Positions 1 to 8,115 of a stretch of DNA of 64,000 nucleotides are shown here, piece after piece. The stretch is from Maridesulfovibrio sp. GTDB taxonomy: Bacteria; Desulfobacterota; Desulfovibrionia; Desulfovibrionales; Desulfovibrionaceae. The first letter of the stretch is position 1; each line of letters opens with the position of its first letter. The position numbers and the translations under genes were made by a program. The notes under the pieces are model-generated. The model searched no databases. It was not told the DNA's origin and saw nothing but the letters and a program-made list of their open reading frames with translations. The stretch is from the NCBI RefSeq assembly GCF_963667685.1, contig NZ_OY763930.1, forward strand, positions 803,001-867,000. The letters are read 5' to 3'.

Positions 1-27
1 TTACTTAACACGCTTAATATATATTGC

Positions 28-104
<77 letters not shown>

Positions 105-112
105 CTTTTCCG

Positions 113-152
113 AAAAGGATATCAATCATTAGATTGGTATCCTTTTTCTTTT
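113..152 (+). terminator. Rho-independent terminator of tRNA-Asp copy 1
   Basis: A 14-bp near-perfect stem (113-126 with 133-146, starting AAAAGGATATCAAT) is followed by a T-rich tract. The same hairpin, slightly diverged, follows the second tRNA-Asp. The 158 bases from 153 to 310 hold no feature I can support. Confidence 0.85.
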
Positions 153-310
153 TTGGTGGCGGTAAAATTGATCGGACGCATTTTTATTTTTAGGTAGTAA
201 TCGCAGTGGCTTGGGGATGACGTCTCCATACGGTCTCCGGTTGATTCCTCCTATCTTGCTGGATTTGTTTGGGAAGTGTGTTGTGTCAGGTTTTAACCTC
301 TACCAATAAG

Positions 311-1441
311 CTAGAATGGGACATCCTCCAGCCCGGCAGACTGCTTATCGCGAAAAACGGAATCAAGCCTAGTATGCAAATTTGCCAATATTATGCGCTG
401 CTTTTCACTCGTCACAGACTTAAACATGTTAATAAACACTTTAACATCGGCAACTTTCATTCCGTTCGTTCTAAAAGAATAGTCACCATCAATAAAACAG
501 TTAGTGACTACAGACGCATTGGGAACCAATACTTCTAACATAAAATTCCTATATGCCGACTCAAGTTTAGCAATAACGTCTACTACATCGTCATGATATT
601 TGGCGTTTGCTCCCAACCTAACCATATGAAGGTATAAAAGATCTGAAAACATTCTATAAGAAGATAACTCGGCTTTAGTAAAATCAACCTCATCGATGCT
701 TGTAGTCAAAATTTTGGTCTTTATTGTTGAGAAACTATCTATTCTTTCGTCAGGAGACTTAGTGTTCATATCTCGTAACAGACTTAAATAACGAAAGGAA
801 TCTATATCATAGTCATGGATTATCTTCTCGAAAAGTTTGCCGAGAAAGTAAACTTCTGTGCAATGGCTATATGAATCATACTCAAAATCCTCTGGAGGTT
901 CACACCACCAGTTGATGCTAATGCTCTTATCAAAATCCTGTTTATCATTTGCTATTTTACCAAAACCAAAATCAATAACCTTTAGTGTCCCATTATTTGA
1001 AACAAGTATATTCTGAGGACGTATATCCCTATGGAGAACTCCATTCTTCTCCAAGTATGCAAAAGCTTCTATTGCTTGAACAAATAAATCGCTTAACGAA
1101 TCAGGGTGATCCTTTATATAGCTATCAATATCATCACCATAAATCCGCTCCATCAAAATATAGCCTGTCTTTTCTATAGGGTATAGATGGTAATTAAACA
1201 CCCTGACCACGTTTCTATGATACAACTTGTGCATAATCTTAATTTCTCGCACAAAATTGGGAAAAAGATCATCCTTGAGATCATCAACGCGTGGTGCATA
1301 TTTTTTACATACAAAATCTTCATCTATAGTAGGGTCTCGTAAAAGAACCGTCTTTCCACAGCCACCTTGACCTAATTCCTTAATAAACTCATAGTCTTTT
1401 CGACGAATAAATTTAATCAGATCACCATGTTTGGGATTCAT
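311..1441 (-). CDS. Ser/Thr protein kinase (Hanks type)
   Basis: This cytoplasmic eukaryotic-like kinase would phosphorylate Ser/Thr on unknown partners. All catalytic landmarks are visible: glycine loop GQGGCG, the Lys of FVCKKY, the Glu of VREIKIM, the HRDIRPQN catalytic loop and the metal-binding DFG. The APE motif reads PPE. About 120 residues follow the kinase fold with no domain I recognise and no membrane segment. I chose the ATG at 1441 because AGGGG sits six bases upstream; a TTG one codon earlier is possible. Base composition is clearly more AT-rich than the neighbouring genes, which suggests acquisition (inference). A 45-codon ORF lies 20 bp upstream on the same strand and may be its operon partner. 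The kinase assignment is firm; the target is unknown. Confidence 0.88.
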   Translation of the reverse strand: MNPKHGDLIKFIRRKDYEFIKELGQGGCGKTVLLRDPTIDEDFVCKKYAPRVDDLKDDLFPNFVREIKIMHKLYHRNVVRVFNYHLYPIEKTGYILMERIYGDDIDSYIKDHPDSLSDLFVQAIEAFAYLEKNGVLHRDIRPQNILVSNNGTLKVIDFGFGKIANDKQDFDKSISINWWCEPPEDFEYDSYSHCTEVYFLGKLFEKIIHDYDIDSFRYLSLLRDMNTKSPDERIDSFSTIKTKILTTSIDEVDFTKAELSSYRMFSDLLYLHMVRLGANAKYHDDVVDVIAKLESAYRNFMLEVLVPNASVVTNCFIDGDYSFRTNGMKVADVKVFINMFKSVTSEKQRIILANLHTRLDSVFRDKQSAGLEDVPF

Positions 1442-1461
1442 CAATTACCCCTGATGCAACA

Positions 1462-1596
1462 CTATATTTTCTCGAACCATTGGTTATCAACTTCAACTTC
1501 CTCAACCATCCGAACATTCACACCAAGCCGAAGTTTCTTGAGCATATCAACCAGATCATCACCATCAATCAAATCTTCGTATTTTGGCATTTTCAT
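1462..1596 (-). CDS. Small acidic hypothetical protein upstream of the kinase
   Basis: A 44-residue acidic ORF starting MKMPKYEDL lies 20 bp upstream of the kinase and reads the same way. It has several Asp/Glu clusters, no membrane segment and no family I recognise. The frame is open further upstream to 1650, but that extension has an unlike, basic and aromatic composition. The ATG at 1596 has only a weak GATGGT ribosome site. Its position suggests co-transcription with the kinase, perhaps as substrate or regulator (inference). It may not be translated. Confidence 0.4.
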   Translation of the reverse strand: MKMPKYEDLIDGDDLVDMLKKLRLGVNVRMVEEVEVDNQWFEKI

Positions 1597-1681
1597 TCGA
1601 CACCATCTATATTTTAAACACCTAATCACATACACCTTCCCAACCACCAAGCCAAGCCGGATTCACCCTAAACCAACAAAA

Positions 1682-1709
1682 AAAGACCGAAGCCACCGCC
1701 CCGGTCTTT
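1682..1709 (-). terminator. Terminator-like hairpin facing left, no obvious parent gene
   Basis: AAAGACCG (1682-1689) pairs with CGGTCTTT (1702-1709). On the minus strand the hairpin is followed by TTTTTTGTTGG, so it would stop leftward transcripts. No convincing minus-strand gene lies to its right between 1723 and 1919. Confidence 0.5.
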
Positions 1710-1919
1710 AACTATTATCTCATCAACAATTGTTTCCCTGACCTTGAGAAGCACGCCCTCGCAATTGAAAATGATAGGAGCTGCACATGCATTGATTCTC
1801 AACTGTATGAATGGAAATTATTAAGAAATTTACAAAGCAGACACCATTATTAGCATGCATGTTGCATGAGTCGCCAGCAAGTCCAATAAACGGAAAATAA
1901 TACCCATATGGAGGTCTCA

Positions 1920-2474
1920 ATGTCGTCTATTGCCATCCCAACAGATAGGCCCGGTGATTTGTCCAAGGTAAAAAAGATAAATGAAAAGGGCATGACTATG
2001 TACCGTGTTTACGAAGACTCGGAAGAGAACTACCAATCCTATATTGAGGACCAGAAAAAGTTTCTTGAATGTCTTTATGCCAAATTCCCGGACCCCTCCA
2101 GCAGTCCTGCTAATTCATCATATGCAACAGTTGAAGTGAACGGTCAGGTCGTCTGCAAAATAGACAATAACGGATTTGTGGAAAGCTCCAACGCTGCCAT
2201 GTCAGGGATTCAGAATGCTCTTCGCGGGAGTCAAAACATGTTGAGTGGTCCGAGTCTAGCGCAGGACAGGGCGGAAAAAATCGCCGAGACAATGGGTGGT
2301 GTAATCGTAAAATCACCCTCCGCCATGACACAGGATATTTACAACAGTATTTCTTCGCCCAAGGTTAGCGTTGATTATGCTGCCATGAAATCCGATCCTA
2401 TCTATTATCAACTACAGCTGCTCCAGCAACATAGAGCTGAATATCTGGAAAACCAGAAGCTTCAGGAAAGCTAA
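1920..2474 (+). CDS. Hypothetical protein, 184 aa
   Basis: I do not recognise this protein. The start is fixed by a strong GGAGG at 1910-1914, five bases before the ATG at 1920; an in-frame ATG at 1908 overlaps the ribosome site and is unlikely. The protein is hydrophilic and rich in Ser, Asn and Gln, with no signal peptide or membrane span. Its C-terminal third is Gln-rich (YYQLQLLQQHRAEYLE) and probably helical. A Ser/Pro-rich linker lies near residues 55-65. It is followed by its own terminator and appears monocistronic. Codon use and the ribosome site argue that it is a real gene; the function is unknown. Confidence 0.7.
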   Translation: MSSIAIPTDRPGDLSKVKKINEKGMTMYRVYEDSEENYQSYIEDQKKFLECLYAKFPDPSSSPANSSYATVEVNGQVVCKIDNNGFVESSNAAMSGIQNALRGSQNMLSGPSLAQDRAEKIAETMGGVIVKSPSAMTQDIYNSISSPKVSVDYAAMKSDPIYYQLQLLQQHRAEYLENQKLQES

Positions 2475-2547
2475 TAGCTAGTGAAACCACTATCACCGAC
2501 ATCTTCTTCTGTATCAGGCATCAACTGATACATGTAAGATTGCGAGG

Positions 2548-2584
2548 AAGTCATCAATCAAAAGATTGGTGACTTTTCTTTTTA
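2548..2584 (+). terminator. Rho-independent terminator
   Basis: AAGTCATCAATC (2548-2559) and GATTGGTGACTT (2564-2575) form a 12-bp stem with one G-T pair, followed by TTCTTTTT. It ends the hypothetical gene at 1920-2474. Confidence 0.85.
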
Positions 2585-2628
2585 ATGTCATTTAGCCGGG
2601 AACATCTTCGGCTAGAATATTCATGCGC

Positions 2629-3480
2629 TTACAGATCAACACCCCCCTGAAATGCATCAGCAATATGCTCGGCAAAACAGTTAACAGAGTCTGGAATAGG
2701 ACCATCCCTGAAAACAAGAGATATGCTTGATTGCGGCAAAGCAGGGAGTCCATGTTCACTGCCCAGCACTGCTAGGTCTGCTGGGATCGTCCTTTTGATA
2801 GCGGGCGTTACTGCCAATCCTGCTCGAGCAGCATCAAATACGCCGGACAATCCCTGACTCACATAAACTATGCGATATGGAATCCCAGCTTCTGCCAAAG
2901 CCCGCAATGCCCAATCTTGAAAAATACACCCATCTTCAACAGCCAAGGGAATAAATGGCAGCTGCTTCAACTCAAATGATGGCCCAGCCGCCCAGACGAC
3001 TGCTTCCTGAATCAGGCCATGTCCGCCTTCCACCGGTGCGGTACAAAGTCCAAGATCCAGCTCTCCGGCATCAACAGCTTTTTTTACCACGTCGCTGGTT
3101 TTGCTTTGAAATTTCACAAGGACATCAGGATAACTCCGGGCGAAACCGACTAACAATTTCGGCAGCACGCCTATAGTGTAATGTTCAGGAGCTCCGAAAC
3201 GAATCACACCTTCCAACTGCGCATTTAACAATGAAACTACTGCTTCATCATGAGATTGCACAAGACCGCGTGCGAGACTGATAAGCAGCTTGCCATCCGA
3301 AGTCAGCCGGGCGGTTTTCCCATCACGCACGAATAACGGCCTGCCTATTTCTTCCTCAAGCCGCTTGATCTGCATGCTCACAGCGGACTGAGAACGATGG
3401 ACCTGAGCAGCCGCCCTAGTAAAACTTTGCGAAGTAGCCACCGCGATAAAAGTACGTAAATATTCTATATTTAATTGCAT
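2629..3480 (-). CDS. LysR-family transcriptional regulator
   Basis: This is a typical LysR protein of 283 aa. Residues 1-60 form the winged helix-turn-helix (FTRAAAQVHRSQSAVSMQIK) and are followed by a linker helix. Residues about 90-280 form the periplasmic-binding-like effector domain, starting near VIRFGAPEHY. It is transcribed divergently from the flavoprotein at 3604, with 123 bp between the starts. By the usual LysR arrangement it probably controls that gene and itself; the inducer cannot be read from sequence. The length is slightly below the family average of about 300. Confidence 0.93.
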   Translation of the reverse strand: MQLNIEYLRTFIAVATSQSFTRAAAQVHRSQSAVSMQIKRLEEEIGRPLFVRDGKTARLTSDGKLLISLARGLVQSHDEAVVSLLNAQLEGVIRFGAPEHYTIGVLPKLLVGFARSYPDVLVKFQSKTSDVVKKAVDAGELDLGLCTAPVEGGHGLIQEAVVWAAGPSFELKQLPFIPLAVEDGCIFQDWALRALAEAGIPYRIVYVSQGLSGVFDAARAGLAVTPAIKRTIPADLAVLGSEHGLPALPQSSISLVFRDGPIPDSVNCFAEHIADAFQGGVDL

Positions 3481-3603
3481 TACGATAAATTTTTTTGATC
3501 ATTTTAATTAAAACAATTCGTTTCTCTTTTCGTTTTGTCCAATTTACTTTTACGTGTCAACAAGGGCACCCCGTAAAAGATCACAAAAAAAACAGGAGAA
3601 ACG

Positions 3604-4191
3604 ATGAAAATACTAACATTACTCGGAAGTCCAAGGATAAAAGGAAATACTGCAACGGTTCTGAATACAATAGAAATGGAATTTGCTGCGCAAGGATGTG
3701 CAGTGGAAAGGATAAATGTGCCTAAAAAAAAAGTTAACGGCTGTCTTGGTTGCAACAAATGCCGTCTTGGACCGGATAGAATTGCATGTGTGCAGAAAGA
3801 CGATGTAACAGAAATTTTTAAAAAAATGATCTCTGCCGACCTGATTCTGTTTGCCACACCGGTATATTACTGGGGCATGACTGCACAGCTCAAAGCTTTG
3901 GTGGATAGGACCAATGCACTCATTACAAACTATGGTGAGCCGAACCAGACGTCTTTAATAAAGAATAAGCCTATTGCCCTATTGGCTACCGGTGGCGGGG
4001 TGTATGAAAACAACATATTACTTTTCAAGGAATTTGATAAAATCATTAAAGCGTTACTCGCCCGGAAAACCGGAGAACTCCATATCGGAGAATGTCTGGA
4101 ACCCAAAGACATAACCCCCGAAATAAAAGATAAAGCAACTAAATTCGCGAAAGAAGTACTCCTGCAAATGGCTACATTACAAAACAGCTAA
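3604..4191 (+). CDS. NADPH-dependent FMN reductase / iron-sulfur flavoprotein family
   Basis: This is a cytoplasmic flavodoxin-like reductase. The N-terminal phosphate-binding loop is GSPRIKGNT (residues 8-16). A cysteine motif, NGCLGCNKC, near residues 45-53 is typical of the iron-sulfur flavoprotein and multimeric flavodoxin subfamily. TPVYYWGMTAQLKALVDR is the conserved flavin-site segment. AGGAG sits five bases before the ATG. A LysR gene diverges from it, so it is probably an inducible redox enzyme, perhaps for quinone or electrophile reduction (inference). The substrate is unknown and I cannot tell whether an Fe-S cluster is bound. Confidence 0.88.
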   Translation: MKILTLLGSPRIKGNTATVLNTIEMEFAAQGCAVERINVPKKKVNGCLGCNKCRLGPDRIACVQKDDVTEIFKKMISADLILFATPVYYWGMTAQLKALVDRTNALITNYGEPNQTSLIKNKPIALLATGGGVYENNILLFKEFDKIIKALLARKTGELHIGECLEPKDITPEIKDKATKFAKEVLLQMATLQNS

Positions 4192-4204
4192 TGTCTTACA
4201 AAAA

Positions 4205-4292
4205 TAGTCGTGAAATTTAAGTCATTCCAGTACAGACGCAACCAAAGGAATTGACTATCTGTATGGAGTTCTTATTTCAAATTTCACGACTA
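4205..4292. repeat. 88-bp element bounded by 14-bp perfect inverted repeats
   Basis: TAGTCGTGAAATTT (4205-4218) is repeated in inverse at 4279-4292, with about 60 bp between. The inner parts are also partly complementary (TCCAGTACAG against CTGTATGGA). It sits just after the flavoprotein stop codon. It may be a long terminator or attenuator stem, or a very small non-autonomous element; no target duplication is evident. Confidence 0.6.
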
Positions 4293-4365
4293 CTTTATAG
4301 CATTAAGACCAGAAAACAAGGTATCCCTTGAAGAATTAAAACAAAACAAATATAATTTTGCGAAC

Positions 4366-4677
4366 ATGAAAATATACAGACTATTCTTTATATTACTCGC
4401 AGTTGCTATTTTGTCTTCCGCATCAATCCAAGCAAAAGCGAGCGACATTGATCTCGGAAATGATCTGGGCATAGGGTATGAAACATGCCCGGAAGATTCT
4501 TCAGAAAAATACAGTATGGATAATCTCGCAAAGCCATATGACGATGTTAAAATCTCAGAGGGAGTCAGTGCCGGGATTATTTCCAAACGCGATAAGAACG
4601 TGATGGATAACAAACACAGAGATCAGCCCAAAGAAAAAGGGACTGAAGTCGGAGTGGGCCTCAGCCTAAGCTTTTAA
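4366..4677 (+). CDS. Small secreted hypothetical protein
   Basis: This 103-aa protein has a clear Sec signal: KIYR, a hydrophobic core from about residue 6 to 19, and probable cleavage after SIQAKA. The mature part of about 80 residues is charged, has one Cys and no transmembrane span, and ends in VGVGLSLSF. That aromatic, alternating end resembles an outer-membrane beta-strand signal (inference). I recognise no family. No good Shine-Dalgarno precedes the ATG, and the frame is open for about 24 codons upstream, back to near the inverted repeat, so the start or regulation may be unusual. Confidence 0.6.
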   Translation: MKIYRLFFILLAVAILSSASIQAKASDIDLGNDLGIGYETCPEDSSEKYSMDNLAKPYDDVKISEGVSAGIISKRDKNVMDNKHRDQPKEKGTEVGVGLSLSF

Positions 4678-4914
4678 TAGAATAGTTTTAATCAGCATTA
4701 GAGGCGGACCACAAACACGCAAGGACTGTTTCATATTTTCCGATATCTTCCGGTATATTACTAAAAAAACAATTTGCCGAAATCGGGAAATTTCCATGCA
4801 GCCACTACCGGTCCGGGATTGCATTTTACAAACCGCTGCAAATAGTAAATACTGCGGAGCTCCGTCTTATGGACTTATTATGAACTTAAAACAAAAAATT
4901 TAAGAGTAAAAACA

Positions 4915-5250
4915 ATGGAAAACTTACCTAATTGCCCGCAGTGTAAATCCGAGTACGTGTATTCAGACGGCAGCGTCCTGATCTGCCCCGAATGCAACTT
5001 TGAATTCCAGCCCGAAGATGCAGCGGAGAAAGTCTATAAAGACGCAAACGGTGTAGTCCTGGTTGACGGAGACACCGTCATTGTCACCCAGAACCTGAAA
5101 GTGAAAGGAGCTTCCTCCGACATCAAGAAAGGAACGAAAGTTAAAAACATCCGACTAGTAGAGCCAGAAGACGGAGTGCATGACATCTCCTGCAAAATTC
5201 CCGGATTCGGTTCCATGATGCTAAAGACTTCAGTTGTCAAAAAAGCATAA
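4915..5250 (+). CDS. PhnA/YjdM family zinc-ribbon protein
   Basis: This 111-aa protein matches the PhnA (YjdM) family in length and plan. An N-terminal zinc ribbon (CPQC near residues 7-10, CPEC near 25-28) is followed by an SH3-like PhnA domain with DGDTVIVTQNLKVKG and the conserved end KTSVVKK. Despite the name, this family does not carry the phosphonoacetate hydrolase activity once assigned to phnA, and its role is unclear. It is monocistronic with a strong terminator directly after it. The 237 bases upstream (4678-4914) are AT-rich and show no other gene. Confidence 0.92.
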   Translation: MENLPNCPQCKSEYVYSDGSVLICPECNFEFQPEDAAEKVYKDANGVVLVDGDTVIVTQNLKVKGASSDIKKGTKVKNIRLVEPEDGVHDISCKIPGFGSMMLKTSVVKKA

Positions 5251-5265
5251 GCTTACAGATAAGCC

Positions 5266-5306
5266 AAAAGGGGTATTGTTTCTTGTGAACAATACCCCTT
5301 TTTTAT
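5266..5306 (+). terminator. Strong Rho-independent terminator
   Basis: AAAAGGGGTATTGTT (5266-5280) pairs with AACAATACCCCTTTT from 5288, followed by more T. It ends the PhnA-family gene. Confidence 0.92.
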
Positions 5307-5339
5307 ATTGAAATTACAAAAACACTGCTGTAGCGTGAC

Positions 5340-5495
5340 ATCTGGTCAGCAGTTACACCAAGGCGCCGTCGCCCCGTTTGGGGAGCTAAACCTGCTACTC
5401 TATTATCCTATTCGACACTTATCCCGTGCCGAGTCGGAAGGACGGCCACCGGCAATCCCTTTTCTTTGCGGTAGGCACGCAAGCAAGGATAAGAA
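5340..5495 (+). other. GC-rich untranslated leader with hairpins, possible structured RNA
   Basis: About 155 bases precede the DUF2087 gene. They are much more GC-rich than other intergenic DNA here and contain hairpin-forming pieces such as CCCC-GTTT-GGGG (5372-5383). I cannot match them to a known riboswitch, and the small ORF crossing them looks non-coding. Confidence 0.3.
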
Positions 5496-6017
5496 ATGTC
5501 ACGCACTAACCTTCCCCTGACCATCAACGATGTATCCGCATTCTCACGCAACCTGCGCCGCCAACTGGAGACCGCAGAGCGTATTCCCGGTCATGTGGAA
5601 ATGATGAACCTGCTGGCTAAGGCCGGAGGGTACAAAAACTTCCAGCATCTCAAGTCTGAACAGCTTCCTGCTCCACGGGAGCAGGAAACCGCAACTATTG
5701 ATCTAAAGCGGGTATTAAATGCGACCCGCTATTTTAATCTTAACGGACAGCTGGAACGTTGGCCCAAAAAGTATAACCAACGCATACTCTGCCTCTGGGT
5801 TCTCTGGTCCCGCATCCCGGCAAGAGAGACAATGAACGAGCTGGAACTTGATGAGAGATTGATTCTGGCCCACAAATTCTGCGACCACACAATGCTCAGA
5901 CGCTGGATGGTGGACGAGAAGATGCTTTCACGTACCCCTGACGGGCGCGAATACAGACGCATTGAGACCCGTCCTCCGCTGGAAGCCGTGGAACTGATTA
6001 AAAGGATCACCCACTAA
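5496..6017 (+). CDS. DUF2087 domain protein
   Basis: This 173-aa cytoplasmic protein has two parts. The N-terminal 60 residues (FSRNLRRQLE, GYKNFQHLK) resemble a short helical domain often found ahead of DUF2087. The C-terminal part, from about residue 72, carries the DUF2087 pattern: NLNGQLERWPKKYNQR, a central helix, then LRRWMVDEKMLSRTPDGREY. DUF2087 is a winged-helix-like fold often found with regulatory domains, so a DNA-binding role is plausible but unproven. AAGGATAAGAA precedes the ATG. A terminator shared with the convergent methyltransferase follows. Confidence 0.8.
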   Translation: MSRTNLPLTINDVSAFSRNLRRQLETAERIPGHVEMMNLLAKAGGYKNFQHLKSEQLPAPREQETATIDLKRVLNATRYFNLNGQLERWPKKYNQRILCLWVLWSRIPARETMNELELDERLILAHKFCDHTMLRRWMVDEKMLSRTPDGREYRRIETRPPLEAVELIKRITH

Positions 6018-6022
6018 AGAAA

Positions 6023-6061
6023 AAGGGTTCCGGACATTATAGCCGGAACCCTTATTTTTTT
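6023..6061. terminator. Bidirectional terminator between convergent genes
   Basis: AAGGGTTCCGG (6023-6033) pairs with CCGGAACCCTT (6043-6053). It is followed by ATTTTTTTA on the plus strand and a T-rich stretch on the minus strand. It serves the DUF2087 gene and probably the methyltransferase. Confidence 0.88.
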
Positions 6062-6082
6062 AGTCTTTGGAAAACCGGCTCA

Positions 6083-7159
6083 CTATTTAAAACAAAGATA
6101 ATGGCTGTTAAATCCATCTTCAGGGATGTCCACGACCTCAACCCGGCTGAACCCGGCTTTCCGACACATGGAAACCGCCTTCTCACGGCCCCACATCATC
6201 CCCAAACCTGTTCCGCCATCCACCAGCCCCACTGGCATGCAGTGCATCAGGCTGACCGTATAGAGAAACGTTCCCATAGGATGTTTCTTATTTCCGGCAA
6301 TTGAAGAACTTGCTTTAATATCAATCATGGAAAAGACCCCGCCGGGCTTAAGCAGTTTATGAATGTTCTGCAAAGCCTTGAATGGCCGGGTCTGGTCGTG
6401 GATGGAATCAAAGGCCGTGATATAATCGAACTGTTCCGGCTGAACGTAATCACCGGCAGCATCATGAAGGCGGAAAGTAACATTCGTCAGCCCGTTCAAA
6501 GCGACACGTTTGCGTCCGTTATCAAGCGACTGTTCCGAAATATCCGTCCCGGTAAACTTTGATTGCGGGAAAGCCGCGGCCATGACTTCTAGGGCCACGC
6601 CTTCGGCGCATCCGATATCGCAGACGGAGATACCCTGCTCCAGACGCTTGACCATTTCCCCCTCCATAACCGAAGGAAGAAAAGAATTAACCAGAACATC
6701 ACGATGTTTGGCCTCAGCCAACTCTTCCATGAAATCATAAAATTTAGGATAACACTCATAGGGAATGCCTTTCCCGCTCTTCATACCTTCCAGTACTCCC
6801 TGCCGGGCGCAATCAGTGAGCAAGGGTATTTCCTGAGTATAGACGCCCAAATTGGAATTGCCTCCACTTTGGCAAAGAAACGGCACATATTCCTGAGGTA
6901 ACTCAAACAGCTCAGTACCTTCGCCATCAGCATGGACCTCGACTATTTCACCACATACCATGACTCCCAGCCATTCACGCAGGTAACGTTCGTTTACACC
7001 TGATTCCGCAGCGATTTCAATACACGGAGCAGGACCGTCCATACGCGACAGAGCCTCGAACAATCCGACTTCATACCCGATGCCCATAGCCAGGTTCAGC
7101 GCACCGTAATTGAGGATCTCGCCCATTTTATCAGCAAAGGATTCCGCTTTTCCGCTCAT
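6083..7159 (-). CDS. SAM-dependent methyltransferase with N-terminal winged helix
   Basis: A class I methyltransferase of 358 aa. The N-terminal 90 residues form a winged-helix or dimerisation domain (SGVNERYLREWLGVMVCGEIVE), as in O-methyltransferase-like proteins. The Rossmann part begins with motif I, VCDIGCAEGVALEVMA, and continues with an acidic FTGTDIS and FDYITAFDSIHD. It ends FNSHYLCFK. The ATG at 7159 is preferred because GGAG lies eight bases upstream; the longer frame would start at TTG. The substrate is unknown. It is monocistronic and faces the DUF2087 gene. Confidence 0.87.
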   Translation of the reverse strand: MSGKAESFADKMGEILNYGALNLAMGIGYEVGLFEALSRMDGPAPCIEIAAESGVNERYLREWLGVMVCGEIVEVHADGEGTELFELPQEYVPFLCQSGGNSNLGVYTQEIPLLTDCARQGVLEGMKSGKGIPYECYPKFYDFMEELAEAKHRDVLVNSFLPSVMEGEMVKRLEQGISVCDIGCAEGVALEVMAAAFPQSKFTGTDISEQSLDNGRKRVALNGLTNVTFRLHDAAGDYVQPEQFDYITAFDSIHDQTRPFKALQNIHKLLKPGGVFSMIDIKASSSIAGNKKHPMGTFLYTVSLMHCMPVGLVDGGTGLGMMWGREKAVSMCRKAGFSRVEVVDIPEDGFNSHYLCFK

Positions 7160-7360
7160 ATTACCCACTCCATTTTCATTACGCATTGGCAAAATATTTA
7201 AGAAAGCTGTATTCTGAAGCTCTAAATACGGTATTGAAAACCTTTAACTTCTAGAGCTAAAAAAGAACTCTTGCGAGGGACCGCAAAGGTAAGTTACATT
7301 TCAATCTGCTAAAAGAAAAGTCAGCTGAAATTAACGTTCAAAAAAAAGCTGGAGTATTAC

Positions 7361-7717
7361 ATGCTTGAACTCATTGATGTCGGCCCTAATGTTCTCGGAC
7401 TTAAAATTCAAGGTAAAATTCAGAACGAAGACATACAGGAAGTAATAAAAACCTCTGAAGACAAACTCGAAAACTACGAGCAGATTGCCATTTATATCGA
7501 AATCATCGAAATGGGCGGTATCAGCATCGATGCTTTTTTCACGGACCTTAAATTCGCACTGCCCAACCTGAAAAAGTTTTCTAAAAAAGCGGTTGTATCT
7601 GAAAGTAAGTGGCATGATAAGCTGGCAAAGATCATTGACAAAATTTTTTCATCCATTGAAATCCGACATTTTACCCCGGAGGAGCGTGAAAACGCAAAAA
7701 AATGGGTACTTGAATAA
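7361..7717 (+). CDS. STAS/SpoIIAA-like protein
   Basis: This 118-aa protein matches the SpoIIAA-like (PF11964) STAS-fold family in length and pattern. It opens with LELIDVGPNVLGLKIQGKI, has the alternating beta strand EQIAIYIEI, the central region around AFFTDLKFALPNLKKF, and ends with a FTPEERENAKKWV helix that is very typical of this family. No membrane span is visible. Related proteins are thought to bind small lipophilic ligands or act in signalling. GGAG precedes the ATG by seven bases. It stands alone just before the tRNA pair. Confidence 0.85.
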   Translation: MLELIDVGPNVLGLKIQGKIQNEDIQEVIKTSEDKLENYEQIAIYIEIIEMGGISIDAFFTDLKFALPNLKKFSKKAVVSESKWHDKLAKIIDKIFSSIEIRHFTPEERENAKKWVLE

Positions 7718-7744
7718 TTTTTTTCATATTTTTTAAAATTTGTG

Positions 7745-7773
7745 TTGACAACTTGAGCGAGTATCTTTAGAAC
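7745..7773 (+). promoter_or_regulatory. Sigma-70 promoter of the tRNA-Val/Asp operon
   Basis: TTGACA (7745-7750), a 17-bp spacer and TAGAAC (7768-7773) lie 13 bp upstream of tRNA-Val. The perfect -35 and ideal spacing fit a strong stable-RNA promoter. Confidence 0.8.
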
Positions 7774-7786
7774 ACAACCTCACTGG

Positions 7787-7862
7787 GGGCGGATAGCTCA
7801 GTTGGGAGAGCATCGGCCTTACAAGCCGAGGGTCACAGGTTCGAGCCCTGTTCCGCCTACCA
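7787..7862 (+). tRNA. tRNA-Val (TAC)
   Basis: A 76-nt cloverleaf with acceptor GGGCGGA/TCCGCCT and encoded CCA. The anticodon stem TCGGC/GCCGA encloses CTTACAA, giving TAC. It lies 41 bp before tRNA-Asp in the same operon. Confidence 0.97.
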
Positions 7863-7903
7863 CCTCAGATACTAAACGTTGCTTAACGCGTTTAATATAT
7901 TGC

Positions 7904-7980
<77 letters not shown>

Positions 7981-7988
7981 CTTTTCCG

Positions 7989-8027
7989 AAAGGGATATCA
8001 ATTCATATTGATATCCCTTTCTTTTTT
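7989..8027 (+). terminator. Terminator of the tRNA-Val/Asp operon
   Basis: AAAGGGATATCAAT (7989-8002) pairs perfectly with ATTGATATCCCTTT (8007-8020), followed by CTTTTTT. It is homologous to the hairpin at 113-152. Confidence 0.92.
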
Positions 8028-8115
8028 GCACTTTTTCATTAAACGGCGCATCTATTGACCACAATCCCTCCTTCACTACGTTCAAACCAAAAACTCAGGC
8101 AAAAGGAGACATCGA

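Noticed and set aside
1723..1920. 65-codon minus-strand ORF that would explain the terminator at 1682
   Set aside because: No ribosome site or recognisable sequence; it overlaps the ribosome site of the plus-strand gene.
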